From the NCBI RefSeq assembly GCF_024643285.1, contig NZ_JAMSLW010000002.1:248001-312000 (forward strand): a stretch of DNA of 64,000 bases, read 5' to 3'. This DNA is from Parapedobacter lycopersici (GTDB taxonomy: Bacteria > Bacteroidota > Bacteroidia > Sphingobacteriales > Sphingobacteriaceae). Below are positions 8,826-17,312 of this stretch, one piece after another. Every line of letters starts with the position of its first letter. The first letter of the stretch is position 1. The notes beneath the pieces were generated by a model. That model was given only the letters and a program-made list of their open reading frames with translations, was not told the origin of the DNA and ran no database searches. Position numbers and translations under genes: made by a program.

Positions 8826-9789
8826 GGAAAAATTTGGCTGGGGGCTCGTCCTGCTGTTTGTGGGCGGTATCCTGTTACTTGATAATTTATCGATTATTGA
8901 CTTTTACTGGCGCTCGGTGCTCCATATGTGGCCCGTTATCTTAATTGTCGTAGGCGTGAACCTGCTGGTACCAAAACGTGGTGCAGGCTCGTTAATCTCC
9001 ATTGTCGTAACCGTCGTTGCCTTGGCTTTTTTAGCGTATCGGGGTACCATCCCTCCCAATGGCCGGCAGTGGTTCAGTGAAGAACGCCGGGGTTGGGATT
9101 CCGAACGCAGGGAACGTAATGAAAGGCGCAGGGAACGGAACGAGGGGCGCAGGGAGCGGTCGAGCGGAACGTTTACCCACGATTATGACAGCGCCATTAC
9201 GGAGGCGCACCTCGACATCCGCGGCGGGGCGGTAGCTTATGAAATTACCGGCCATACCGAGCGTCTTTTCAATGCTGAAGCAACGAATACTTTCGGTGCA
9301 CATCACCTGGAAACCACCACTACCGGCAATGTCGCCCGGCTGCTATTCAGCATGAAAAACGATGGTGATGGCCGTTGGGATTTGGATGCAGATGATAACC
9401 AGGCCCAGATTAGCCTCAATACCCGTCCGGAATGGCATATCAATCTGGAGATGGGTGCCGGCAGTGCGGAATTCGACCTCACTGAATATAAGGTTGCCAG
9501 TCTTCGTTTCAAGGGTGGTGCCGCATCATTTGAAGCCCGACTGGGTATGCCTCTAGCGGAAACGGTCATCAGCGCGGAGTCGGGTGTAGCGGATATCGAA
9601 GTGGAAATACCCCGCGCTGCGGCTTGCCGGATTGTTATTGACTCCGGGCTTTCGTCCAAGGATTTTCCTGGATTTACGAAACAAAACGACGGATCATATA
9701 CCACGGAAAATTATACCGGAACAGCGAATCATTTTATTATCAACCTCAAAGGCGGGCTAAGTTCTTTTTCGGTGCAACGTTATGACTAA
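8818..9789 (+). CDS. LiaF-like transmembrane protein with DUF4097/toastrack-like C-terminal domain
   Basis: A 323-residue protein with an N-terminal hairpin of membrane segments (about 5-25, 35-50, 58-73) of the LiaF-TM/DUF5668 kind, including MWPVILIVVGV. Next comes a highly charged Arg/Glu linker (about 88-116) built from RRERNE-like units. The C-terminal beta-rich domain (about 120-323) has regularly spaced hydrophobic strands, as in DUF4097 or toastrack proteins. LiaF-type proteins in Firmicutes inhibit an envelope-stress sensor; here no histidine kinase is adjacent. It overlaps the PspC gene by 8 bases and is followed 2 bases later by an RDD gene, so these three are one envelope module. 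Its exact role is unknown. Confidence 0.75.
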   Translation: MNKEKFGWGLVLLFVGGILLLDNLSIIDFYWRSVLHMWPVILIVVGVNLLVPKRGAGSLISIVVTVVALAFLAYRGTIPPNGRQWFSEERRGWDSERRERNERRRERNEGRRERSSGTFTHDYDSAITEAHLDIRGGAVAYEITGHTERLFNAEATNTFGAHHLETTTTGNVARLLFSMKNDGDGRWDLDADDNQAQISLNTRPEWHINLEMGAGSAEFDLTEYKVASLRFKGGAASFEARLGMPLAETVISAESGVADIEVEIPRAAACRIVIDSGLSSKDFPGFTKQNDGSYTTENYTGTANHFIINLKGGLSSFSVQRYD

Positions 9790-9791
9790 GC

Positions 9792-10409
9792 GTGGAAATA
9801 CAGCATGATCAATATGAAGTTGTTCTTGCGGGAAAGCCGGCGGGACCCTTCACGTTGGATGAACTGCGCGATATGTCGCTCCATCCAACGGATTTCGTAA
9901 AACCTATCGGTCAGCCGGAGTTTAAAGAATTACGGGAATGGCCCGAGCTGAGCAGGCTCTTGCATGTTGAGCATCAGCTCACGCCGCCCCAATATTTCGC
10001 TACGCTGGATGTACGCTTATTGAGTACAGCTATCGATTACTTTATCGCATTTTGTTGTTACGCCATCCTGGCAGCCATTTATCTGGCTGGCGTAGCAAAT
10101 AGCCGGGAGCATATTCCCACGCTTCTTGCCGGCCTAATATTGGTCCCGATCATCAAATTTGTCTTTTGCGTGATTGCCGAAGGTTCAAAAAGACAGGCTT
10201 CAGTCGGAAAGATGCTTGTTGGGATTAAAGTTACCGATCAACAGGGCAAACCGATCGGCTATGGACGTGCACTGCTGCGTAATGTGGCTAAGCTGGTGGG
10301 GGTCGCTACGCTGGGCATTGGCTTTTTTGCTGGTTTCTTCGACCGGAAACAGCGCTGTTGGCACGACAGGATTGCGGACACGCTGGTAATTAAAGATCGG
10401 CTTCTCTGA
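9792..10409 (+). CDS. GYF_2/RDD family membrane protein
   Basis: A 205-residue protein starting with GTG at 9792, 2 bases after the preceding stop; the next Met is too far in. The N-terminal 55 residues contain GKPAGPFTLDELRDM, matching the GYF_2 domain often fused to RDD proteins. The RDD domain follows (about 68-200), with the first Arg-Asp pair in LDVRLLSTAIDYF, two or three membrane segments, and the cytosolic SVGKMLVGIKVTD and RNVAKL motifs. RDD proteins are poorly characterised; some act in ion or osmolyte handling. It is probably cotranscribed with the PspC and LiaF-like genes. Confidence 0.82.
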   Translation: MEIQHDQYEVVLAGKPAGPFTLDELRDMSLHPTDFVKPIGQPEFKELREWPELSRLLHVEHQLTPPQYFATLDVRLLSTAIDYFIAFCCYAILAAIYLAGVANSREHIPTLLAGLILVPIIKFVFCVIAEGSKRQASVGKMLVGIKVTDQQGKPIGYGRALLRNVAKLVGVATLGIGFFAGFFDRKQRCWHDRIADTLVIKDRLL

Positions 10410-10452
10410 TTTCTCCCGTGGCCGTCTGTGTATGCTTTTCGCTTTTTATCGC

Positions 10453-10460
10453 TAACTTTG
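10453..10460 (+). promoter_or_regulatory. TAnnTTTG -7 element directly before ispG
   Basis: TAACTTTG ends 7 bases before the ispG ATG. Transcription would start at or next to the ATG, which suggests a leaderless mRNA. No good TTTG -33 element is at the expected distance. Confidence 0.5.
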
Positions 10461-10467
10461 CGTTATT

Positions 10468-12468
10468 ATGGATACCAAAATCGGAAACTCCCTACCTGGC
10501 GGTTACTGCAATTCACTGACGGCATATTCGAGGTGGCATACCCGTGAAGTTTCCATTGGCGACGTACCCATGGGGGGGACTCATCCGATCCGTATCCAGA
10601 GCATGACTACCGTAGATACCATGGATACCCAGGGCTCGGTAGAACAGACCATCCGGATGGTGGAAGCGGGTTGCGAATACGTGCGTATTACCGCGCCCAG
10701 TATCAAGGAAGCGAACAACCTCGCCGAAATTAAAAAAGCACTCCGCAAACGGGGATACACGGTTCCGCTTGTTGCGGACATCCATTTTACACCAAATGCC
10801 GCAGAGGTGGCCGCACGTATTGTGGAGAAGGTGCGTATCAACCCGGGAAACTATGCCGATAAGAAAAAATTTGATCAGCTAAATTACACCGAAGCGGCGT
10901 ACCGTGCCGAGTTGGACCGTATCTACACAAAATTTGCCCCACTGGTAAAAATCTGCAAAACATACGGTACTGCCATGCGCATCGGCACCAACCATGGTTC
11001 ACTGTCCGACAGGATCATGAGCCACTATGGCGATACGCCGGAGGGCATGGTGGAGTCTGCGATGGAATTTATCCGGATCTGCGAAGATTTAAACTATTAC
11101 AACCTGGTCATCTCCATGAAGTCCAGCAACCCACAGGTTATGGTACAGGCGTACCGGCAGCTGGTTGAAAAAATGGTGGCGGAGGGGATGAACTACCCGC
11201 TGCATCTGGGGGTAACGGAAGCCGGCGATGGCGACGACGGCCGTATCAAATCGGCCGTGGGTATAGGGACATTACTGGAAGACGGCCTTGGTGATACCGT
11301 CCGCGTTTCCCTGACTGAAGAACCCGAACTGGAGGCGCCGGTAGCTATTGCATTGATAAACCGTTACACCAACCGGCAGGCAAAAGCAGAACCGGTAGAA
11401 ACGGCACGTAATACATCATATCCCGAGGACCTCACCCCATCGCCTTACCGCACAGAAGAAGTCAATGCTTTTATTGGCGGATCATTGGTACCGCGTGTCG
11501 TTGTCGACATCTCCCGAAGTAACCTGAAAGATCCCCAGGTGCTCTCCGATGCGGGTTACCGATATGACATCCTGTTAGACAAGTATCACATGGGTGAGCA
11601 GTCGGTCGATTTTGTATACCTGGCAGATGAGTTACCCTCATTTACCATGCCCGGGAACCTCAAGCAACTATATAATTATAAGACATGGCAGGGCATCAGG
11701 GACAAGGCGAACATTCATCCCGTATATCAACTGGGCGAGTTTGTAACGGCTACGGAAAAAGACAGCTATCTTAATCTGGTTCGTATCCGCCGCGCCGACC
11801 TGTATACGCCGATCTTCGAATCCCTCCCACTGGATAAGACACTTGTTTTCATTGTGGAAACTGATGAACTTCACGGGATGGCCGACCAGCGGCTATTCTT
11901 TTCAGCCATCCGTACACTCGGCCTTACTAATCCGGTAATCATCCGGCGGTATTATGCCCCTGAAACTTTTTCCGGACCGGCAGGTGATTTTATGAGTCCC
12001 GAAGAGCCTGTCTCTAAATTACAGCTTTACGCAGCTACCGATATGGGAGCGCTGTTGGTGGATGGGATGGGTAATGGCGTATGGATCGATTCGCCGGCTA
12101 CGCCGCTCAATAAACTGGTAGCAACTTCATTCGGGATCTTGCAGGCAACCCGGTCACGCATTTCCAAAACCGAATATATTTCCTGCCCAAGCTGCGGACG
12201 TACATTATTTGACCTTCAGGAAACTACACAGATGATCCGCAGCCGGACCAATCACCTGAAGGGACTTAAAATCGGGATTATGGGATGTATCGTTAACGGA
12301 CCGGGGGAAATGGCCGATGCGGATTATGGATATGTTGGCGCAGGTCCTGGAAAGATCACGCTGTATCGTGGAAAGGAAGTGGTTAAACGCAATGTGCAGT
12401 CGGCCGATGCACTGGACGAGCTCATCGAAATTATCCGCGGAGACGGCCGCTGGATAGACCCCGAATAA
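10468..12468 (+). CDS. ispG: (E)-4-hydroxy-3-methylbut-2-enyl-diphosphate synthase, long form
   Basis: IspG (GcpE) converts methylerythritol cyclodiphosphate to HMBPP in the non-mevalonate isoprenoid pathway. The N-terminal TIM barrel (about 25-300) includes MTTVDTMDT and INPGNYADKK. The C-terminal iron-sulfur domain carries the 4Fe-4S ligands Cys573 and Cys576 in CPSCGRT, Cys607 in GCIVNGPGE, and Glu614. At 666 residues it is far longer than the roughly 370-residue E. coli enzyme because of an extra domain (about 300-560) between barrel and cluster domain. This three-domain form is known from plants, Bacteroidota and Chlorobi. No other pathway gene is adjacent. Confidence 0.96.
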   Translation: MDTKIGNSLPGGYCNSLTAYSRWHTREVSIGDVPMGGTHPIRIQSMTTVDTMDTQGSVEQTIRMVEAGCEYVRITAPSIKEANNLAEIKKALRKRGYTVPLVADIHFTPNAAEVAARIVEKVRINPGNYADKKKFDQLNYTEAAYRAELDRIYTKFAPLVKICKTYGTAMRIGTNHGSLSDRIMSHYGDTPEGMVESAMEFIRICEDLNYYNLVISMKSSNPQVMVQAYRQLVEKMVAEGMNYPLHLGVTEAGDGDDGRIKSAVGIGTLLEDGLGDTVRVSLTEEPELEAPVAIALINRYTNRQAKAEPVETARNTSYPEDLTPSPYRTEEVNAFIGGSLVPRVVVDISRSNLKDPQVLSDAGYRYDILLDKYHMGEQSVDFVYLADELPSFTMPGNLKQLYNYKTWQGIRDKANIHPVYQLGEFVTATEKDSYLNLVRIRRADLYTPIFESLPLDKTLVFIVETDELHGMADQRLFFSAIRTLGLTNPVIIRRYYAPETFSGPAGDFMSPEEPVSKLQLYAATDMGALLVDGMGNGVWIDSPATPLNKLVATSFGILQATRSRISKTEYISCPSCGRTLFDLQETTQMIRSRTNHLKGLKIGIMGCIVNGPGEMADADYGYVGAGPGKITLYRGKEVVKRNVQSADALDELIEIIRGDGRWIDPE

Positions 12469-12529
12469 TCCCATAGGAACCATTCCGGAACCGAACAATA
12501 AAATAAGAGATAGCTGTAGGGGTTAAGAT

Positions 12530-12551
12530 CTTCGTCCCGCACGAAGGTGCG
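12530..12551 (+). other. two overlapping, mutually exclusive hairpins after ispG
   Basis: CTTCGT (12530-12535) can pair with ACGAAG (12541-12546), while CGCAC (12538-12542) can pair with GTGCG (12547-12551) around a GAAG tetraloop. The two folds exclude each other. A purine-rich run follows and there is no clear U-tract, so this is not a typical terminator. It lies in the 118-base gap between convergent genes. Its role is unknown. Confidence 0.4.
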
Positions 12552-12586
12552 ATGGAAAGGATTGTACTAAAAACGTAAATGGAAGG

Positions 12587-13099
12587 TTACAATACGGAAA
12601 TCCGCTTTATCACGGTTTCGGTACCTGCAGAAACCCGGATAAAATAGAACCCGTTAGTGAGTTTGTCGTTGGTTTCAAACGCGTGGTGCTGGTTTCCTGC
12701 ATCCAGCTGCTGGTCAAGCAATGTCATTACCTCATTCCCCAATGCATCCATCACCTTAATGGAAACGGCCTGCTGTTTACTGAGCCTGAATGAAAGGTTA
12801 ATCTGATCGACCACCGGATTTGGGAATACTTTTACGTTACTCAGCAATTTATCGTCCATGGAGGCATTGCCCATCCGGAATGGGAAAAATCCTTTTAGGG
12901 CACCGAAAAAGGAACGCTGCCTGCTTTCCATATCCTCACTCTGAAATGGCCGTAATGATTCAGGGGCCTCTCCCTTTCTCATCAGGCTGCTATCTGCTGC
13001 TGTAGGAGCCGCCGGCATCAGTGCAGCGTCCACACTTCCAATCAGCGTGGCTGCACCTACCATTAGCATGACAAAAATGTCTCGTAAAAACTTCCTCAT
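12587..13099 (-). CDS. secreted protein with type IX secretion C-terminal sorting domain
   Basis: From the Met at 13099 (MRKFLRDIFVMLMVGAATLIG) the protein is 170 residues, with an N-terminal hydrophobic signal segment; the in-frame ATG at 13156 would place an unsuitable extension before it. A short variable region is followed by an about 80-residue C-terminal domain containing VKVFPNPVVDQINLSF, then ALGNEVMTLL and NGFYFIRVSAG. This is the classic type A sorting domain that directs export through the type IX secretion system. Almost nothing is left between signal and sorting domain, so the cargo is very small or the protein is a reduced relic. It converges on ispG. Confidence 0.8.
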   Translation of the reverse strand: MRKFLRDIFVMLMVGAATLIGSVDAALMPAAPTAADSSLMRKGEAPESLRPFQSEDMESRQRSFFGALKGFFPFRMGNASMDDKLLSNVKVFPNPVVDQINLSFRLSKQQAVSIKVMDALGNEVMTLLDQQLDAGNQHHAFETNDKLTNGFYFIRVSAGTETVIKRISVL

Positions 13100-13158
13100 A
13101 CAGTAATTAGCAATGACGACTAAGGTTATCCGTTGGTGTAAACCCACACCCTTCATGA

Positions 13159-13166
13159 CAAATGTA
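13159..13166 (-). promoter_or_regulatory. TAnnTTTG -7 element for the T9SS-sorted protein
   Basis: TACATTTG on the minus strand, 59 bases before the ATG at 13099. No convincing -33 TTTG at the usual distance. Confidence 0.4.
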
Positions 13167-13195
13167 GAATAAAAATGATATATTACCTAAGTAAC

Positions 13196-13219
13196 GTTAA
13201 AAAAAGTCTTTTTTTTAAC
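13196..13219 (-). terminator. AT-rich hairpin after the amino-acid permease
   Basis: A perfect 10-bp inverted repeat, GTTAAAAAAA and TTTTTTTAAC, around a 4-base loop. It lies about 50 bases downstream of the permease stop on the minus strand. The stem is almost all A:T, so it is a weaker terminator than a GC-rich one. Confidence 0.45.
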
Positions 13220-13266
13220 AATTTTTAACAGGCTTTTACGTTGGCGCGGGATTTCATTACCGCTTT

Positions 13267-14949
13267 TTATCTGCGGGTCTGATTCAATACGGAGTGCCGA
13301 TAGCCGTATCCGAAATACACCAGCAGCCCCATCGCCAGCCATACCAAAAATATCATCCAGTTACTGGCACCCAATTGGGACATCAGGTATAGGTTAAACA
13401 GAATACCCGCTACCGGAAAAAGTGAGAAATTAAATTTAAAGCCCATGACGCTGAGTACGGCCCACGTCAGCCAAAAAATAATGATCAGTAATTTGTGTGC
13501 TATAATTTCCGTTATTGACAGTTGGCGCCATTCAGCGATCAGCTCCGGTTCCCCATAATAAACCCATAGCATGGCAATGATTAACCCTAATGAAATCAGG
13601 TATTTGCCATTTATATAGGGCACCCTGAATTTCGATTGCCTGGAAATTCCTGAATGATCCATATAAAGCACACCCGCACATACCAGAATAAATGCAAAAA
13701 AGGTACCTACACTGGTTAAGTCGACAAAGAAATCCATTTTAAAAAACAGCGCAGGTACGGCTACGATGATGCCGGTAACAATAGTTGCAAACGAAGGTGT
13801 TTTATATTTCGGATGGATCGTGGAAAAACGTTTCCAAAGAAGACCATCGCGACTCATGGTCATCCAGATACGGGGCTGTGCAAGCTGAAAAACCAACAAT
13901 GCGCTGGTAATCGCTACAACTGAGGTTACCGAAACAATACCGGCCATATAATCCATGCCTACGTATTCAAACACATACGCCAGCGGGTCCTTTACATTTA
14001 ACTCCGTATAATGGACCATGCCTGTCAATACCAGTGTAATCAAAATATATAATACCGCACAGATCAGCAGGCAAAGAATCATCGCCCGCGGCAGATCCCG
14101 TTGGGGATTCCTACATTCTTCCGCCGTCGTTGATATGGAGTCAAATCCGATAAAAGCAAAGAAAACGGCCGCGACACCACTCATAATGCCATCAACGCCA
14201 TTCGGCGCGAATGGCACCCAATTTTCCGGCTTTACAAAGAAAATCCCACCGAATACAACCAATAAGATAACGCCGATTTTCACGGCAACCATGATATTGC
14301 TCGCTGTCCTTGATTCCTTGATGCCAATGTAAACCAGCCAGGTAACCAGAAAGGTGATGAGGCCTGCGGGTAAGTCAAAAATAATCGGAATATCTCCTAT
14401 CCGCGGGGCATCCACGTATGCTGCCGCGGCCGCCTGATCCACCTTGGAAAGTGACGCCATACCACCTGCCCCCAATTTGGCATGTGCTTCAATAGCATAG
14501 GCCGGGGCCATGGTGAGCCATCTTGGGATCACGATCCCGAAACCTTCCAGCATACTTACAAAGTATTGCGACCAGGAAATAGCCACTACCATGTTGGAAA
14601 CGGCGTACTCCAAAATAAGCGCCCACCCAATAATCCAGGCAAATAACTCCCCGAAAGCAACATATGCATAGGTATAAGCGCTGCCCGAAACAGGTACGGT
14701 GCTGGCAAATTGCGCATAGGAAAGTGCGGTAAATACACAGGCAACCGCCACAAACACAAATAAAAGCGATACTGCAGGCCCGCCGTTGTAACTGGCAAGA
14801 CCGATGGTGCTGAAGATACCGGCCCCTACGATAGCTGCAATCCCAAGCGATACCAGATCACGTACGCCCAGTACTTTGGCCAATCCACCGTGTGGTGCAC
14901 CTGCCAGCAACTGATCGATCTGTTTTTTTTGGAAAAGTCTGTTTGCCAT
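13267..14949 (-). CDS. APC superfamily amino acid permease
   Basis: A 560-residue inner-membrane transporter with about twelve to fourteen hydrophobic segments. The first segment contains the substrate-binding GAGIF motif (LGIAAIVGAGIFSTIGLASY, about 34-53), and AFIGFDSISTTAEECRNPQRDLPRA near the middle is characteristic of the cationic amino-acid transporter (CAT) and YfnA branch. It probably imports an amino acid by proton symport, but specificity cannot be read from the sequence. There is an extended extracytoplasmic loop (about 150-195) rich in alanine. It is transcribed alone, with an AT-rich hairpin after its stop. Confidence 0.9.
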   Translation of the reverse strand: MANRLFQKKQIDQLLAGAPHGGLAKVLGVRDLVSLGIAAIVGAGIFSTIGLASYNGGPAVSLLFVFVAVACVFTALSYAQFASTVPVSGSAYTYAYVAFGELFAWIIGWALILEYAVSNMVVAISWSQYFVSMLEGFGIVIPRWLTMAPAYAIEAHAKLGAGGMASLSKVDQAAAAAYVDAPRIGDIPIIFDLPAGLITFLVTWLVYIGIKESRTASNIMVAVKIGVILLVVFGGIFFVKPENWVPFAPNGVDGIMSGVAAVFFAFIGFDSISTTAEECRNPQRDLPRAMILCLLICAVLYILITLVLTGMVHYTELNVKDPLAYVFEYVGMDYMAGIVSVTSVVAITSALLVFQLAQPRIWMTMSRDGLLWKRFSTIHPKYKTPSFATIVTGIIVAVPALFFKMDFFVDLTSVGTFFAFILVCAGVLYMDHSGISRQSKFRVPYINGKYLISLGLIIAMLWVYYGEPELIAEWRQLSITEIIAHKLLIIIFWLTWAVLSVMGFKFNFSLFPVAGILFNLYLMSQLGASNWMIFLVWLAMGLLVYFGYGYRHSVLNQTRR

Positions 14950-15043
14950 ACGCGGATAACATTTGGTTAGCCCACTGTTAACCGGTCAAACTTATAAAAA
15001 AAACCCGACGGAGCAGCCAATTTTCGGCAAGGAGGAAAAGAAG

Positions 15044-15718
15044 TTATGGCAATAATGGTCCGATCTCATCAAATATAAGGTTAAAGTCCCCGTTCATTTT
15101 TTTTGCGTAGTCCCTTAAGCTTGCCGTGATCTGTTTTTTTTGGTCCGCTGTAATAACGACACGCCAAAGCCGTCTGCAAATGTTGATCAGCGCAAAAGTA
15201 ATCTGCTCAAACTCCCGGTAACTGCCTACATACCGTGCCTTTATAAAGCCGTCGAAATAAGTAAAGAAGAACTCCGTATCAGGTACGTCACATATTTTCA
15301 GAAACCGGGCTACCGTATCGCGGTCGGCCGCAGTTAGGTAAGCATAAAAATCGTTTTCATTCACCATCCCGTTTTCAAGCAGCAGGTGATCTAAAAGTAA
15401 TTCAAGGGCGATATGCGATAAAAACGACGGCCGTATCGCCGTAGTCTCCACTGCGGGCGCCAGCAGCAGTTTCAGCTCGTGGGTGTTTTCATAAAAAAAA
15501 GGCGCATTGTGAAAAAGCCGATCCGTTTCGATATGCCGCATCCACCCCTGATACAGGCTATTCAATTTGGGGTTATTACCCAGTTTGGTTTCGTATTTAT
15601 GCGCCTGTATGTTAACTTCTTTAGCTGCATTTTTTACTAAATCGGGCAATATACTGCCCAGCACCAACTCAGGGTTGTGGCTATATCGTTCAAAATAATA
15701 GTGCGAAAGGAAATTCAT
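15044..15718 (-). CDS. acyl carrier protein phosphodiesterase-like (AcpH/DUF479)
   Basis: A 224-residue protein beginning MNFLSHYYFERY and continuing with LVLGSILPDLVKN, the conserved start of the AcpH family. E. coli AcpH removes the phosphopantetheine group from acyl carrier protein. The family adopts an HD-like fold in which a His near residue 6 and an Asp near residue 26 (ILPD) are metal ligands; both are present. The remainder is helical and rich in aromatic residues. The gene is monocistronic and divergent from tyrS. Many distant Bacteroidota relatives are unproven enzymes, so the reaction is inferred only from the family. Confidence 0.75.
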   Translation of the reverse strand: MNFLSHYYFERYSHNPELVLGSILPDLVKNAAKEVNIQAHKYETKLGNNPKLNSLYQGWMRHIETDRLFHNAPFFYENTHELKLLLAPAVETTAIRPSFLSHIALELLLDHLLLENGMVNENDFYAYLTAADRDTVARFLKICDVPDTEFFFTYFDGFIKARYVGSYREFEQITFALINICRRLWRVVITADQKKQITASLRDYAKKMNGDFNLIFDEIGPLLP

Positions 15719-15853
15719 GCAGCCCGTTTTAGCTTAACGTGCACTTATTGTGCCAATGTCTCCTGTCGATATTCCTCCCTGCTTCAAAGGCCTATTATGC
15801 ATCATCTGATACCAAGATAACAATTTCAACGCATAAATTTACGCATAATCTAC

Positions 15854-15861
15854 TATCTTTG
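15854..15861 (+). promoter_or_regulatory. TAnnTTTG -7 element for tyrS
   Basis: TATCTTTG lies 47 bases before the tyrS start, giving a leader of about 40 bases. No convincing -33 TTTG. Confidence 0.5.
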
Positions 15862-15908
15862 CGGTCGTTTTACGGGAGTCATCCGAAAGCTTAAAACAGG
15901 GAATTACC

Positions 15909-17192
15909 ATGAATTTTGTAGACGAATTACGTTGGCGGGGTATGTTGCAGGATATCATACCGGGTACTGAAGAATTACTGAATAAAGGACCGGTTTCAGG
16001 TTATATCGGCTTTGATCCGACGGCAGATTCACTGCATGTGGGGCACCTGACCCAAATCATGACCCTGATTCATTTCCAGCGTGCAGGGCACAACCCTATC
16101 GCGTTGGTTGGCGGTGCCACCGGCATGATCGGCGACCCATCTTTCAAATCCGCAGAACGGAACTTGCTTGATGAAGCGACCTTGCAGCACAATGTAAACT
16201 GCCTCGAAAAACAGCTGCGGCAGTTCCTGAATTTTGGCGAAGGACCGAACCCGGCAAAAATGGTCAACAACTACGACTGGTTCAAAGAATTTAGATTTCT
16301 GGATTTTATCCGTGATGTCGGGAAACTGATTACGGTGAATTACATGATGGCAAAAGATTCTGTCAAAAGTCGGCTGGCAAGTGAAAACGGCCTGTCGTTC
16401 ACTGAATTTTCATACCAGTTGATCCAGGGCTACGACTTCTACCACCTGTGGAAGCACCACAATTGCCTGATACAAATGGGCGGGTCAGACCAATGGGGAA
16501 ATATTGTAACTGGAACCGAATTTATCCGCCGACAGGACGCCGGTACCGCCTACGGCGTTACTACGCAACTGATCAAAAAAGCAGACGGCAATAAGTTTGG
16601 GAAAACCGAAAGTGGGGCAGTCTGGTTAGACAGAACAAAGACCTCACCATACCGGTTTTACCAATTCTGGCTCAACGCAAGCGACGATGATGCAAAAAAC
16701 TGGATTAAGATATTCACACTGAAATCCCGGGAAGAGATCGATTCGATTATTGCCGAGCACGACACAGCACCGCATTTACGTATTGTACAAAAGGCCCTGG
16801 CCAGTGACATCACCGTCCGGACACACGGTGAACAGGACTACGAAACCGCCGTTAAAACCTCGGAATTTCTATTTGGCAGCGGTTCCCTGGAGTTCCTCAA
16901 TGGAATGGACCCCGCAGGCGTACTTGACGTATTTGACGGCATCCCGCAGTTCGAGATTGATAAGACCCAGTTTGAGACTGGCATTAATGTATTGGACCTG
17001 CTGGCGCAATCTTCGTCTGTTTTCCCTTCCAAGGGCGAAGCACGTAAAATGATACAGGGTGGTGGCGTTTCTGTTAACCGGGAAAAACTCGGCAATACGG
17101 AACAGGTATTTACAACTGCGGACCTGGTGAACGGCCGTTACCTGGTTGTGCAACGGGGTAAAAAGAACTATTTTCTGCTAACAGCGGTATAA
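15909..17192 (+). CDS. tyrS: tyrosine--tRNA ligase
   Basis: Class I aminoacyl-tRNA synthetase charging tRNA-Tyr. It shows the HIGH-type motif HVGH at residues 43-46 in [12 protein letters not shown] and the KMSKS-type motif KFGKT at 229-233. Between them [13 protein letters not shown] and MGGSDQWGN are tyrosine-binding signatures. The C-terminal portion (about 360-427) is an S4 RNA-binding domain containing the [20 protein letters not shown] pattern. The length of 427 is normal for the TyrRS1 class. Its cognate tRNA-Tyr gene is in this window at about 38.5 kb. Confidence 0.96.
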   Translation: MNFVDELRWRGMLQDIIPGTEELLNKGPVSGYIGFDPTADSLHVGHLTQIMTLIHFQRAGHNPIALVGGATGMIGDPSFKSAERNLLDEATLQHNVNCLEKQLRQFLNFGEGPNPAKMVNNYDWFKEFRFLDFIRDVGKLITVNYMMAKDSVKSRLASENGLSFTEFSYQLIQGYDFYHLWKHHNCLIQMGGSDQWGNIVTGTEFIRRQDAGTAYGVTTQLIKKADGNKFGKTESGAVWLDRTKTSPYRFYQFWLNASDDDAKNWIKIFTLKSREEIDSIIAEHDTAPHLRIVQKALASDITVRTHGEQDYETAVKTSEFLFGSGSLEFLNGMDPAGVLDVFDGIPQFEIDKTQFETGINVLDLLAQSSSVFPSKGEARKMIQGGGVSVNREKLGNTEQVFTTADLVNGRYLVVQRGKKNYFLLTAV

Positions 17193-17222
17193 AAGTATCG
17201 CACGAACCATTAGCCAAAAAAA

Positions 17223-17244
17223 ACCGCTCCCGGGCGGGAGCGGT
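17223..17244 (-). terminator. rho-independent terminator of the DUF4397 lipoprotein gene
   Basis: The 9-bp stem ACCGCTCCC/GGGAGCGGT closes a GGGC loop. On the minus strand it is followed by a run of eight T, so it terminates the lipoprotein gene. It is also 30 bases after tyrS and may block transcripts from that side. Confidence 0.85.
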
Positions 17245-17245
17245 A

Positions 17246-17269
17246 TCCATCCACCGGTTGGCGGATGGA
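17246..17269. terminator. second hairpin between tyrS and the lipoprotein gene
   Basis: TCCATCC pairs with GGATGGA, and CC pairs with GG inside, around a GGTT loop with one A/C mismatch. It has no T-run and directly abuts the stronger hairpin. Confidence 0.45.
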
Positions 17270-17312
17270 CTTCAATCAACCTAAATTTATGGAGAATCTT
17301 AAACTACAACGA

